Assembly: GCA_030038695.1 (NCBI GenBank) | Contig: JASHSN010000039.1 | Span: 1-8,453, forward strand | Origin: Nitrososphaeraceae archaeon | GTDB lineage: Archaea; Thermoproteota; Nitrososphaeria; Nitrososphaerales; Nitrososphaeraceae | Direction: 5' to 3' | DNA: 8,453 nucleotides | Part shown: positions 1-6,335 of the stretch, piece by piece | Layout: the number at the start of each line of letters is the position of its first letter | Numbering within the stretch: the stretch's first letter is position 1 | Program-made: the position numbers and the translations under genes | Notes under the pieces: generated by a model | The model's database searches: none | What the model saw: the letters and a program-made list of their open reading frames with translations, nothing else | What the model was told of the DNA's origin: nothing

Positions 1-1
1 A

Positions 2-85
2 CGGAGAAATAAAAGAACATTAATTGAGATGCTTGCAAACCTTTTCCATCCCGATGCCCTCAGCGTGAATCCTAGTATGAATTAA
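2..85 (+). CDS. possible 3' end of a gene truncated by the left edge
   Basis: The frame is open from base 2 to the TAA at 83-85 and gives a 27-residue tail containing IEMLANLFHPDALSVNP. The amino-acid mix is that of an amphipathic helix followed by a short polar end, and codon third positions look like coding DNA. An internal ATG at 29 would give only 18 residues. I do not recognise the family. The stretch is too short to rule out chance, so this is a tentative partial gene, ending about 117 nt before the convergent kinase stop. Confidence 0.25.
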   Translation, partial: RRNKRTLIEMLANLFHPDALSVNPSMN

Positions 86-201
86 CCAAGGCCATTAACC
101 TGCAGAAGAATTAAGATTTGACTCGTAAAACTAACATCTATTTTCTGAGGTAATTCATTCGTCAGGTCATGGCTATTTGAAGAACACTTGGAAATACATA
201 A

Positions 202-2364
202 TCATGGCGTCCTTAAAGGTAGGCTAAAATAAAAAGTAGCTCCCCTTCCGTCTATATTATTTTCGGCCCATATTTTGCCACCATGGGCTTCAATAATACC
301 CTTCGATATGAACAAACCCAATCCTGTTCCCTTATAAGATTTTGATGCAAATTTTGTGAATAATCTGGGTAATATGGTCGAGTCTATTCCTTGGCCAGAG
401 TCCTTTACACAGACGATGACCGAATTATTATTCTCTTTTTTTTCGACATTAATGAATATCGTTCCTTGTTTAGTGAATTTGATAGCATTAGTAAGGAGAT
501 TTGAAATAACCTGTGATATCCTTCCTTTGTCTGCGTGTATTAAGATATCCTGCGGATTGTATGATAGTCTTATGTTTTCGTTCTTAAGGGAGTCTGTGCC
601 TACGGTTATATCATTCATAGCGTCTATCACTACATCATTTAAGTTGAAGTCTTCTTCATATAGTTCTAGTGTTCTGGCTTCAATTTTTGTAACATCTAAA
701 ATATCATTTGTCAGCCGTTGTAATCTTTTTGCATTTCTAATAGTGATTTCTAATATTTCCTGTTGTTTAACATTGTTTACTTGGGATCGAAGAAGTTGTG
801 TTAGAACAAGTATTGGTTGTATAGGGGTACGTAATTCATGAGCTGCTATATGAACAAAATCGTCCTTAACTTCTTCTGATTCTTTTAGTTTTTGATACAA
901 TTCAGTTTGTATCCAAAGACTTTCAAATATTGCAGCGTAGCACGACACTGTAGATTGGCTATTAGAGTAAGTTGCTAATCCAATCGCTTCAATAGATGTT
1001 TGTTTTGTGTCATCCTTTAGCTCTATAGCCAGAGAATATTTTTTGTCTACTATTAGGATACTAACTTTGGTTTGTAAATGCGGTTGGATGTATTTGATGC
1101 CAATGTTTTCTTGTTGCTGCATCATCAACTTTCGCGTTGATTCTAGAATTAGCTCATCTCCAGGCGTCAGGATCCTAATTTTTACTCGTCGTCCCATTGC
1201 CGCTTCCTTTAATAGCTGAATTCCTCCTGCTTGGTCTTGGCGATGAAATGCGTTAGCGGTAGAATACATTACCAGTATTTCTTCTTTAGCTGTTTGAATA
1301 AGGCTGAAAGCACGCTTTTGTATTTCTACAGGGTCCTGAATCATCTCTATTTCTTCGGGGTCAATTCCTTCTTCGATCGCTTTTATTCTCACTTTGGCGT
1401 CAATTCCATTTTTCCATATCTCTTCAAATAAAGAATTAAAGTGGTTGATATAGAGAGGCTCATTACTGATTAGGAAAGTCTGACTCATCTTACCACCTTC
1501 TAACTTTTCTATTGTTCCTGCCGTTTCTTTGTCTGCAACACCAAAATTCATTGGTGGCATATTTTTGACATGTCTTATCTGTATTCCTGATTTTAGAAAT
1601 ACTTTTACTAAATTTAGATTTTCTTTATCTATATTGATAATCCATCTCATTCCTTCACCTTCTCCTTTTTGATGCTTATCCACTAAGTACATATATGAAT
1701 CAAAAAGATACTTGTAACTCATTTGCATCCCACCAAATGCAGCACAAACCGACAATCTTGTTGAACTATAATTTATTCGTCTTATTTCGTTGATAATCTG
1801 ATCTTGATCTTCCAAGATTCTAGTTCTAACAGGTTGTACGCCTTCCTCAATCTCTCTAATTCTTTGTTCAGACGGTATTGCTTTACTCCATAGAGCTTCA
1901 GAGATGTACTGCTGCTGCTCTACTATTTCATGTAAGTTGCTATAGATAATTTGTGACGCTATTTTTGAGGTATTATTCAAAACTGATGGTGCAAGGTATT
2001 CCTTCTCGCTTACCATAAAACTGCCCTTGATTCCGTCCAAGTGTCTAACGTCGGCAATTTTCATTAATTCTTTGCAGTACGAAATATTTTCAGTTGTGAT
2101 TTCGATAATGTATCTCAATTTCACATCTCTACCTTTAGCATCTAGGAATGATTTTCTTATTGATTCGATCCCAACGGTTAATGATGGACGCGTATAATCC
2201 ATGCAGCTATCAACTTTAAGCCTTGCATTAGAGAAAAATTGGATTTCTATATTTAACACATTTGAAGTTCCATAGACTACCTCGGTCTTTTCCCTACCCG
2301 CAACTGAAGTCACGCACGACTCAGATTTGCTACCAGCATTATAAATATAAGCATGTATGTTCAA
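202..2364 (-). CDS. sensor histidine kinase with three tandem sensory modules
   Basis: This 720-residue soluble protein has no membrane segment, so it probably senses a cytoplasmic signal. The C-terminal third is a complete kinase core: H-box with HELRTP and phospho-acceptor His509, N-box around SNLLTNAIKF (621-630), G1 DSGQGI (655-660), F-box LFTKF (668-672) and G2 GTGLGLFIS (679-687). The N-terminal 490 residues hold three related modules, about 60-175, 215-333 and 380-495, each ending in a helix of the type LW/IW...RI..IEEG (for example 167-175 and 326-333); the third runs directly into the H-box linker. They resemble the phospholipase-D/TrmB-like sensor domains I associate with thaumarchaeal kinases, but I see no HKD catalytic motif. 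No receiver domain or adjacent response regulator is visible, so the partner is encoded elsewhere. The start is a TTG at 2364; the frame stays open to 2448 with no ATG/GTG/TTG, so a TTG or a rarer start must be used. The first Met is residue 55. Confidence 0.93.
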   Translation of the reverse strand: MNIHAYIYNAGSKSESCVTSVAGREKTEVVYGTSNVLNIEIQFFSNARLKVDSCMDYTRPSLTVGIESIRKSFLDAKGRDVKLRYIIEITTENISYCKELMKIADVRHLDGIKGSFMVSEKEYLAPSVLNNTSKIASQIIYSNLHEIVEQQQYISEALWSKAIPSEQRIREIEEGVQPVRTRILEDQDQIINEIRRINYSSTRLSVCAAFGGMQMSYKYLFDSYMYLVDKHQKGEGEGMRWIINIDKENLNLVKVFLKSGIQIRHVKNMPPMNFGVADKETAGTIEKLEGGKMSQTFLISNEPLYINHFNSLFEEIWKNGIDAKVRIKAIEEGIDPEEIEMIQDPVEIQKRAFSLIQTAKEEILVMYSTANAFHRQDQAGGIQLLKEAAMGRRVKIRILTPGDELILESTRKLMMQQQENIGIKYIQPHLQTKVSILIVDKKYSLAIELKDDTKQTSIEAIGLATYSNSQSTVSCYAAIFESLWIQTELYQKLKESEEVKDDFVHIAAHELRTPIQPILVLTQLLRSQVNNVKQQEILEITIRNAKRLQRLTNDILDVTKIEARTLELYEEDFNLNDVVIDAMNDITVGTDSLKNENIRLSYNPQDILIHADKGRISQVISNLLTNAIKFTKQGTIFINVEKKENNNSVIVCVKDSGQGIDSTILPRLFTKFASKSYKGTGLGLFISKGIIEAHGGKIWAENNIDGRGATFYFSLPLRTP

Positions 2365-2425
2365 TCCCGATAAAAATGGTCTACCATTTGATGAGTCATT
2401 AATTGAGATTATGCTACCCCTGAAA

Positions 2426-2437
2426 GAATAATTTAAC
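2426..2437 (-). promoter_or_regulatory. possible TATA element for the histidine kinase
   Basis: On the minus strand this reads GTTAAATTATTC. Its centre lies about 68 nt upstream of the TTG start, which would place transcription initiation near 2406 with a leader of about 40 nt. The match is only fair and the leader is longer than for other genes here. Confidence 0.25.
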
Positions 2438-2754
2438 CGGCTATACCTTCATCTACGAACAGTTCAATACCTGTGATATAACTGCTTCAAAGGAATGAGA
2501 ATTACGTATCAGTTAGGAATCGCCTCTGAGCCGTATTGAAGAACTTGATTACAGGACTGGTCTAACTTTTCCTAACGTAAATACAGCAGCCATTGCCACC
2601 GAAGATTACCGATCTATTATTATCCAGTATCGTATATATTATTTCTATAAATGAACCTGTCCTCCTACTTCCGTCGACCATTTATCGCCAAAGGTATTTC
2701 GCACATGGAGATCTAATTCAGCTGCTCTTACAGCAGCATATAGATAAATTCACA

Positions 2755-2762
2755 TTTTATAA
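2755..2762 (+). promoter_or_regulatory. archaeal TATA box before the proline-tailed micro-ORF
   Basis: The sequence TTTTATAA is a strong match to the archaeal TATA consensus. Its centre is about 41 nt before the ATG at 2800, so initiation near 2785 would give a leader of roughly 15 nt. No ribosome-binding site is visible in that leader. Confidence 0.5.
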
Positions 2763-2799
2763 GTACCGCGCTGCCTATACATAGCATACACCGTTGACG

Positions 2800-2913
2800 A
2801 TGAATGAACTAATGCTTAAATATGTCATAAACGATAATAATTTTGTGATTAAAATGGAGCCATTTAGACCAATAGACGATGATCATCCGCCACCACCCCC
2901 ACCATTCGGATAG
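2800..2913 (+). CDS. 37-residue micro-protein with a proline-rich tail
   Basis: The ORF starts with ATG and ends with TAG, giving 37 residues. The first 20 alternate hydrophobic and polar residues (MLKYVINDNNFVIKME). These are followed by an acidic hinge PIDDDH and a run of six prolines before a terminal Phe-Gly. Proline codons are mixed CCG, CCA and CCC, so the run is not a simple nucleotide repeat. A good TATA box sits at the right distance upstream, and the nearest upstream in-frame stop is at 2782. I know of no family. A polyproline tail could be a ligand for a protein-interaction domain or a translation-stall site relieved by aIF5A, but both are speculation. It may also be chance. Confidence 0.4.
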   Translation: MNELMLKYVINDNNFVIKMEPFRPIDDDHPPPPPPFG

Positions 2914-3004
2914 ATATTTTGCTTTCAATCTCCCCAATCACAGAAACTTGTATCCCCTGCTGGTAGTGATTCTCTCCATTCTGCTAAGACCAAAACGGGC
3001 AATT

Positions 3005-3171
3005 CTAGAATAGTAGCCTATCGTTACATTTATAGCATAATTGGGCAAGGAAATATTTCCATGCTCCGTCTTTACTCACATAGATTTTTACATCTAACAG
3101 GAATGGAACCTCTATTGAGCAACTGTCACAAATCTTAATGCTTATTCATCTCCTTTTCCTGAATCGCTCAT
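3005..3171 (-). pseudogene. small zinc-ribbon protein, frame-disrupted or with a non-canonical start
   Basis: From 3145 to the TAG at 3005 one minus-strand frame encodes 46 residues with C-D-S-C near the start and C-Y-K-C near the end. The 27 residues between the two Cys pairs look like a beta-rich zinc ribbon (KIYVSKDGAWKYFLAQL). The frame has no ATG, GTG or TTG start. An ATG at 3171 opens another frame, MSDSGKGDE then TAA at 3144-3142, and a -1 slip just before that stop would join the two into about 55 residues. Alternatively GGAGATGA at 3153-3146, a fair Shine-Dalgarno, precedes an ATT codon at 3139 by 6 nt. A TATA box at 3205-3210 fits transcription from about 3181. The regular CxxC spacing argues for a real domain; whether it is still translated is unclear. 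A DNA- or protein-binding role is inferred only from the zinc ribbon. Confidence 0.5.
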
Positions 3172-3545
3172 ATCTGCACTCCAGGAAATTGCCGATTTCT
3201 CGGTCTTATAGGCTACCGATGTACTATACATACTAGTACCACTCATACCACATAGCTATAAAGATATCGGATTATGTCTAATTTAATCAAGAAACCTCCA
3301 TCCTGAAACCTCCAACTTTTGTTGTAGGAGACAAGTTGAATGCAGGTTAGTCATAATCATTAGAAATATAGACATTAAACATTCTAGTACATATTGGCGG
3401 CAGCAGAGATGCACTACTCAGAGTATCTGCAGACTTTGTCACGACTCAGGCTCCATGAAGACGGCCAGTTTTTTAGCTTTTTCCCACATGCTATAGAAAA
3501 TATAGGATACTGGTTCACCGAGATTTTTTGTTCAATTATTTACCA
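3172..3545. other. gap without a confident gene; short minus-strand coding remnant possible
   Basis: A minus-strand frame about 3439-3530 encodes FYSMWEKAKKLAVFMEPES and then a stop. It has coding-like composition but only 16 codons from its ATG (3489), so it may be the end of a decayed gene behind the AbiV homologue. The opposite plus-strand ORF at 3394-3597 runs into the AbiV gene and looks like a shadow. A 10-bp direct repeat GAAACCTCCA occurs at 3291-3300 and 3305-3314 (14-bp period). Confidence 0.35.
3205..3210 (-). promoter_or_regulatory. TATA box before the zinc-ribbon ORF
   Basis: On the minus strand this reads CCTATAAGACC across the element, with its centre about 36 nt before the ATG at 3171. 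Initiation would fall about 10 nt upstream of that ATG, supporting 3171 as the original start of the gene. Confidence 0.35.
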
Positions 3546-4220
3546 TTATACAAAATCAAATTGTGCTAAGTTGTCTTTTACACGTTTAATGTTATAATTC
3601 AATTGTTCCCTGTTTGCTGTTAGGAGATACTCCGGCATTCTATTCAATTCGTCCCAGTCAACATAGAAGCAAGCAGTTTTTAAATTAAAGTCGACATCTC
3701 TGCTAGGAATTTCCGTGCTGCTCTCAAATATGCCAGTTACATAGGGTCCGACACTTATTGACGAATCTCCAAATGGTCCCTTAATTGCGAATGTTTGTAC
3801 TTCAGGGGAGGTATTATGTACGATTTCTATCAGAGGTGAAAGTTTTAAGCATACAGGAGGCAAATTTCTAAACCCTTCCGAGAGCTTCTCTTCATGGGAA
3901 GTTTTTCCTGACTCAGGTCCTGGCCTCCACCCAAATATCCATCCAGGTATAGAGGATACATTTTCGGGACCTGTAAAACAGCTTTTCACTAAATGCGCTT
4001 TCCCATATTCTTCAATCGCATACATGTACAATCCGAGAGCATATTGTAGGGTGTTGTTGTTAGGAAGCAAAAGCTCTGCCGCATCTAGCAGACCACTTGA
4101 GTTTTCAATGCATTTCTTGCAGATTTCTCTGAGCTGTTTTTCTGTGACATTATTTTTTTCAACAAGACTGGTCACTACTGATTGCATATTACAAGAGGTA
4201 GATAAGGTCGAACAACTCAT
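3546..4220 (-). CDS. AbiV-family (HEPN) abortive infection protein homologue
   Basis: The protein has 224 residues from the ATG at 4220 (numbering below is from the TTG at 4226, two codons earlier). Helical region 30-85 carries A-E-L-L-L then the signature MYAIEEYGKAHLV (68-80), matching the AbiV/HEPN family core. A second family-like motif, S-H-E-E-K-L (110-115), supplies a His typical of HEPN ribonucleases. The C-terminal half ends with FYVDWDE (187-193) followed by a conserved Pro (198), as in AbiV proteins. Lactococcal AbiV blocks phage development by binding a phage protein and halting translation; by analogy this could be an antiviral or stress toxin, but that is inference. About 90 nt separate it from the broken gene upstream, and that spacer has its own TATA box, so it is probably transcribed alone. 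No antitoxin-like partner is evident. The length is close to the bacterial family, so it appears intact. Confidence 0.8.
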   Translation of the reverse strand: MSCSTLSTSCNMQSVVTSLVEKNNVTEKQLREICKKCIENSSGLLDAAELLLPNNNTLQYALGLYMYAIEEYGKAHLVKSCFTGPENVSSIPGWIFGWRPGPESGKTSHEEKLSEGFRNLPPVCLKLSPLIEIVHNTSPEVQTFAIKGPFGDSSISVGPYVTGIFESSTEIPSRDVDFNLKTACFYVDWDELNRMPEYLLTANREQLNYNIKRVKDNLAQFDFV

Positions 4221-4260
4221 ATTCAACAGGAGAAAAGTAGTACTGATTGCCTTCCAGCTG

Positions 4261-4268
4261 ATTATAAA
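4261..4268 (-). promoter_or_regulatory. TATA box of the AbiV homologue
   Basis: The minus strand reads CGTTTATAATC across this site. The centre is 44 nt before the ATG at 4220, so transcription should begin near 4238 with a leader of under 20 nt. This favours the ATG at 4220 or the TTG at 4226 as start, with no Shine-Dalgarno in the leader. Confidence 0.5.
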
Positions 4269-4310
4269 CGAGATTAGGAAATAAGGTCTGAGTAGATGTC
4301 AAATATTCGT

Positions 4311-4713
4311 TTACCTCCAAATAATAGCATCTTTTTTACCTTCAATCAATTTATTCCAGTAATGTACTCTATATCTGGCTAACATACTCATTGCAAAAGT
4401 AAACATAATTTCTCTAGTTAGCTCGTGTTCTGGGTATTCCTCATTTTTACGCAGGTATATTTTGTTACAGTCACCCATGTTTAGGACAATAGACTCTCGT
4501 TTAGTGTCTTCAGCTATTAAGTCTCTCCACCTAAACTTGGCGGCATTTAGATATACTGACAGGTCCCTAGTATTTTCCTGAAATTCGATAAGGTCTTTTT
4601 GCGGCTAGCTCAAATAGTTCAGCGTTCTCCCTAGTGGTCACTATAGATAGTTTGTTTCTATGCATGCCGGTTTGTTTAGGTATGCAAAGTATCAGCTCTG
4701 AGTCTACTAACAT
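4311..4713 (-). pseudogene. frameshifted gene, YaaC-like C-terminal tail
   Basis: Two abutting minus-strand frames form one protein. From the ATG at 4713 the first frame encodes LVDSELILCIPKQTG and continues through ENAELFELAA, then leaves coding sense and stops at 4569-4567. The second frame resumes at 4598 with KDLIEFQENTRDLSVYLN and runs 95 residues to the TAA at 4313-4311. They join if one A is removed from the A5 run at 4596-4600, giving about 133 residues. The ending, with FAMSMLARYRVHYWNKLI, recalls the conserved tail of YaaC-like proteins, but that assignment is weak. The N-terminus may be missing too: short coding-like pieces in other frames lie at about 4716-4795. It lies between the AbiV homologue and the beta-barrel gene, all on one strand. 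It is either a decayed gene or a sequencing error in the homopolymer. Confidence 0.7.
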
Positions 4714-4810
4714 TAAGTCAATAAATTAGTAATCAATTTGTCAACCATGTCTGGGAGTACAACAATGGATAATAGTTTTCATTAGCAAAAATACGAAGTG
4801 TTTATGCGCG

Positions 4811-5236
4811 CTACTTCCATTCCCAAACCTTCAAGTGGAAATTACCTGCTTCGTCGATGTCCAACTCCCAGACTCCCGGCACGTTATTTAGCCTCGCAAA
4901 TTTTGGTGAGGAAGCCTGCAAGATAACTTCACCTCGCCAGCTCGCCTTGAGGCCACTTCCGGTAGGTCGCCCCCTTCCATGAGCGTTCACACCTATAGTG
5001 TCGCCATCCTTGGCTGTGCAGATTCCGTTGAACTCTCCAATCAAGGTTCCTCCCTGCGGGGTTGTGACGCCTGTATAAACAGATGAATAGTCTACGCCGA
5101 ACAATTTGCCAGTTCCCTGATATGTCACTTCCACCTTTCCGTCTGGGAGTACTCTCATTCCTGCTAACTTTCCATCTTCTTCGAAAGCTAAATCTCCTAA
5201 AGCCATATGACTGACTGTCGGGTCTGTGACTGTCAC
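4811..5236 (-). CDS. uncharacterised beta-barrel (calycin-like) protein
   Basis: The 141-residue protein alternates short beta strands with Gly turns: GKLAGMRVL (22-30), GKVEVTYQGTGKLFGV (33-48), GGTLIGEFNGI (62-72), SWRGEVILQASSPKFARLN (99-117) and a closing GNFHLKVWEWK (131-141). This layout, with SSPK.ARLN and a terminal EWK, is one I associate with small conserved hypothetical barrel proteins of bacteria and thaumarchaea; no catalytic residues are evident and no function is known to me. It has no signal peptide, so it should be cytoplasmic. The start is a GTG at 5236, preceded by GAGAAGGATAAAT, a weak Shine-Dalgarno; an ATG at codon 11 (5206) is a good alternative that begins close to the first strand. 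Part of it is clearly GC-richer than its neighbours (36 of 60 bases at 4921-4980 against 20 of 60 at 4141-4200), suggesting a different history. Confidence 0.85.
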   Translation of the reverse strand: MTVTDPTVSHMALGDLAFEEDGKLAGMRVLPDGKVEVTYQGTGKLFGVDYSSVYTGVTTPQGGTLIGEFNGICTAKDGDTIGVNAHGRGRPTGSGLKASWRGEVILQASSPKFARLNNVPGVWELDIDEAGNFHLKVWEWK

Positions 5237-5380
5237 ATTTATCCTTCTCGCTCTTTGGTCAAGCCGTTTTTATGTTATTTCCCATTTGACCGCTTTCTTT
5301 AGCGATAATTGTTAACAATACCGTTTTACAGAACCAGCTGTTAGCATTAGAACATTTTCAGAACACTTTTTCCACTAGCA

Positions 5381-5386
5381 TTATAC
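5381..5386 (+). promoter_or_regulatory. TATA box of the 5409 gene, leaderless
   Basis: GCATTATACC spans this site, and the centre is about 25-26 nt before the ATG at 5409. Transcription would therefore begin at or next to the start codon, giving a leaderless mRNA. Confidence 0.5.
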
Positions 5387-5408
5387 CTTTCTCTCTCGAT
5401 AAATAAGT

Positions 5409-5828
5409 ATGTCTGAATTTCAGGAAATCAATGAAATCAAGAGGGTTTATGCGGGATTGGAGACATTATACCTGACTTACTTCCCAAAATCAGAACCATA
5501 TCTGATCCATGATCTGCTTAGGCGTTTGAAAAAAAATCCCAACATTCCACCGATATATATGGTCGAAGTATTCACAAAACCAAATCTAGATTCCGAAGCA
5601 ACAAAACAATATATTTTCGAGAAAACGGGTATGGTTCCAGCAATATATGATAACGGAACACACTACGTTACAAACCATAAACTAACGTTGGAGATACTGA
5701 AGGAAATATCTGATTCTGCTGATGTCTTAGAAGTCGCAGGTGATTATACTGGGACTATAACAGCTAGAGGATCATCCCATGTGCATTCAGATGATTGTCC
5801 TCTACGGAATCTTGATTATGCCTATTAA
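5409..5828 (+). CDS. conserved-looking alpha/beta hypothetical protein
   Basis: The protein has 139 residues from an ATG placed at leaderless distance from a TATA box. Residues 1-42 are helical with a basic stretch LLRRLKK (36-42). Residues 48-57 form a strand (PIYMVEVFTK). These are followed by a helix QYIFEKTG (67-74), a strand-turn AIYDNGTHYVTN (78-89), a helix LEILKEISDS (94-103) and a strand VLEVAGDYTG (106-115). The tail is His/Asp/Cys-bearing (HVHSDDC, 124-130) and could bind metal. There is no signal peptide or membrane segment. I do not recognise a named family, though the central and C-terminal part gives the impression of a protein conserved in Nitrososphaerales. It diverges from the beta-barrel gene across a 172-nt spacer and stands alone. 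Confidence 0.85.
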   Translation: MSEFQEINEIKRVYAGLETLYLTYFPKSEPYLIHDLLRRLKKNPNIPPIYMVEVFTKPNLDSEATKQYIFEKTGMVPAIYDNGTHYVTNHKLTLEILKEISDSADVLEVAGDYTGTITARGSSHVHSDDCPLRNLDYAY

Positions 5829-5903
5829 GTCATGATCAGCATCAAGAAATTGTTCATATTCCAAAGATATTTCACTTCCGTAGAATTGAACTTCACTTGA
5901 CAT
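5802..5903 (-). CDS. possible 33-residue ORF overlapping the end of the 5409 gene
   Basis: An ATG at 5903 opens 33 codons encoding an acidic peptide (VQFYGSEISLEYEQFLDAD) ending in the 3' part of the convergent gene, which it overlaps by 27 bases. Codon use is GAA-rich and coding-like outside the overlap. No TATA box stands at a good distance. It could be a chance ORF. Confidence 0.2.
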   Translation of the reverse strand: MSSEVQFYGSEISLEYEQFLDADHDLIGIIKIP

Positions 5904-5966
5904 TTCTGATTAAACCAAGAAATTAGAGATCGTGACCAAAAAAAAGATGGTACGCAGATACGTCCA

Positions 5967-5980
5967 TAGTTAAGATTACA
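5967..5980. repeat. 14-bp direct repeat, copy 1
   Basis: TAGTTAAGATTACA occurs here and again at 5998-6011. The offset of 31 bp is close to three helical turns, so both copies would face the same side of the DNA, as in tandem protein-binding sites. Confidence 0.6.
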
Positions 5981-5997
5981 GTATTCAAATATGGTGC

Positions 5998-6011
5998 TAG
6001 TTAAGATTACA
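5998..6011. repeat. 14-bp direct repeat, copy 2
   Basis: This is an exact second copy of TAGTTAAGATTACA, in the gap between two convergent genes. It is not next to an obvious start codon, so an operator role for a known gene is not supported. Confidence 0.6.
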
Positions 6012-6066
6012 TTTTCTGTCTACGCGCTTATATAACGAAAGTGCCAACGCTAAAGTAATAAAATCA

Positions 6067-6108
6067 CTGCGATCTTCCTCCGGGTTTAGGGCCATTTTCA
6101 GATCGCAG
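6067..6108 (-). terminator. hairpin beyond the DUF1059 gene
   Basis: CTGCGATCT at 6067-6075 and AGATCGCAG at 6100-6108 form a perfect 9-bp stem around a 24-nt loop. It begins 8 nt beyond the DUF1059 stop. On the minus strand it is followed by GTGATTTTATTACTTT, so it could act as a terminator or stabilise the 3' end. Archaeal termination usually needs only T-rich DNA, so a structured RNA is another reading. Confidence 0.5.
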
Positions 6109-6116
6109 ACTGAAGG

Positions 6117-6311
6117 TTAGGAAGTTTTTATGAGCTTGCGGAAGTGATCCGAATTCCTCGCTATTTCTCCATTCCAACTTTCTTCTGTATACCCATGTAC
6201 TTCGATTCCGTGTTTCTTCGCATTCTGCAACAGTTCTTCCTCAGTCTCACCATACATAGTATGCGTACATACGGGATCACCTGCATCCTTACAGTTGAGG
6301 CTTAAAGTCAT
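6117..6311 (-). CDS. DUF1059 family small protein
   Basis: The 64-residue protein matches the DUF1059 layout: an early beta strand with Cys (MTLSLNCKDAGDPVC, Cys7 and Cys15), then GETEEELLQNAKKHG (21-35) and the His-rich end of the helix (EVHGY, 37-41). The family is common in thaumarchaea and bacteria, but its role is unknown; the Cys and His residues suggest metal binding or redox activity, which is unproven. I start it at the ATG at 6311. A TTG one codon earlier is possible, but GTTAAA at 6336-6341 is a TATA element about 27 nt from the ATG, giving a leaderless mRNA. Its ATG lies 32 nt from the divergent Cys-rich ORF. Confidence 0.88.
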   Translation of the reverse strand: MTLSLNCKDAGDPVCTHTMYGETEEELLQNAKKHGIEVHGYTEESWNGEIARNSDHFRKLIKTS

Positions 6312-6335
6312 CAAATTGGTAGGGTGAGGAAAGAA

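Larger units (their letters stand above)
2365..2799. other. gap with no confident gene
   Basis: The stretch holds the kinase upstream region and one weak minus-strand ORF at 2562-2681. That ORF is 39 codons with an ATG start, encoding a Gly/Ile-rich peptide containing IFGGNGCCIYV. A plus-strand ORF at 2593-2784 overlaps it, and neither has convincing coding features. The TATA box of the proline-tailed ORF is at its right end. I see no RNA gene or repeat here. Confidence 0.4.

Noticed and set aside
356..1431. Three plus-strand frames (356-841, 1007-1219, 1231-1431)
   Set aside because: They lie wholly inside the histidine kinase gene, and their Ser/Phe/Ile/Leu-rich products are typical complements of it.
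18..2409. 13-bp repeat CATTAATTGAGAT at 18-30 and 2397-2409, flanking the kinase gene
   Set aside because: A match of this length is expected about once by chance in AT-rich DNA of this size, and no mobile-element features accompany it.
2593..2784. Plus-strand frame of 63 codons
   Set aside because: It has biased low-complexity composition and overlaps a minus-strand ORF of similar weakness; its end covers the TATA box of the micro-ORF at 2800.
3291..3314. Two copies of GAAACCTCCA, considered as a CRISPR-like or regulatory repeat
   Set aside because: There are only two copies with 4 nt between them, and no array or associated genes.
3394..3597. Plus-strand frame of 67 codons
   Set aside because: It runs 52 bases into the end of the AbiV gene on the other strand, has no promoter at a good distance, and the opposite strand there looks more like coding remnant.
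4024..4284. Plus-strand frame of 86 codons
   Set aside because: It is the complement of the helical part of the AbiV homologue and carries no motif.
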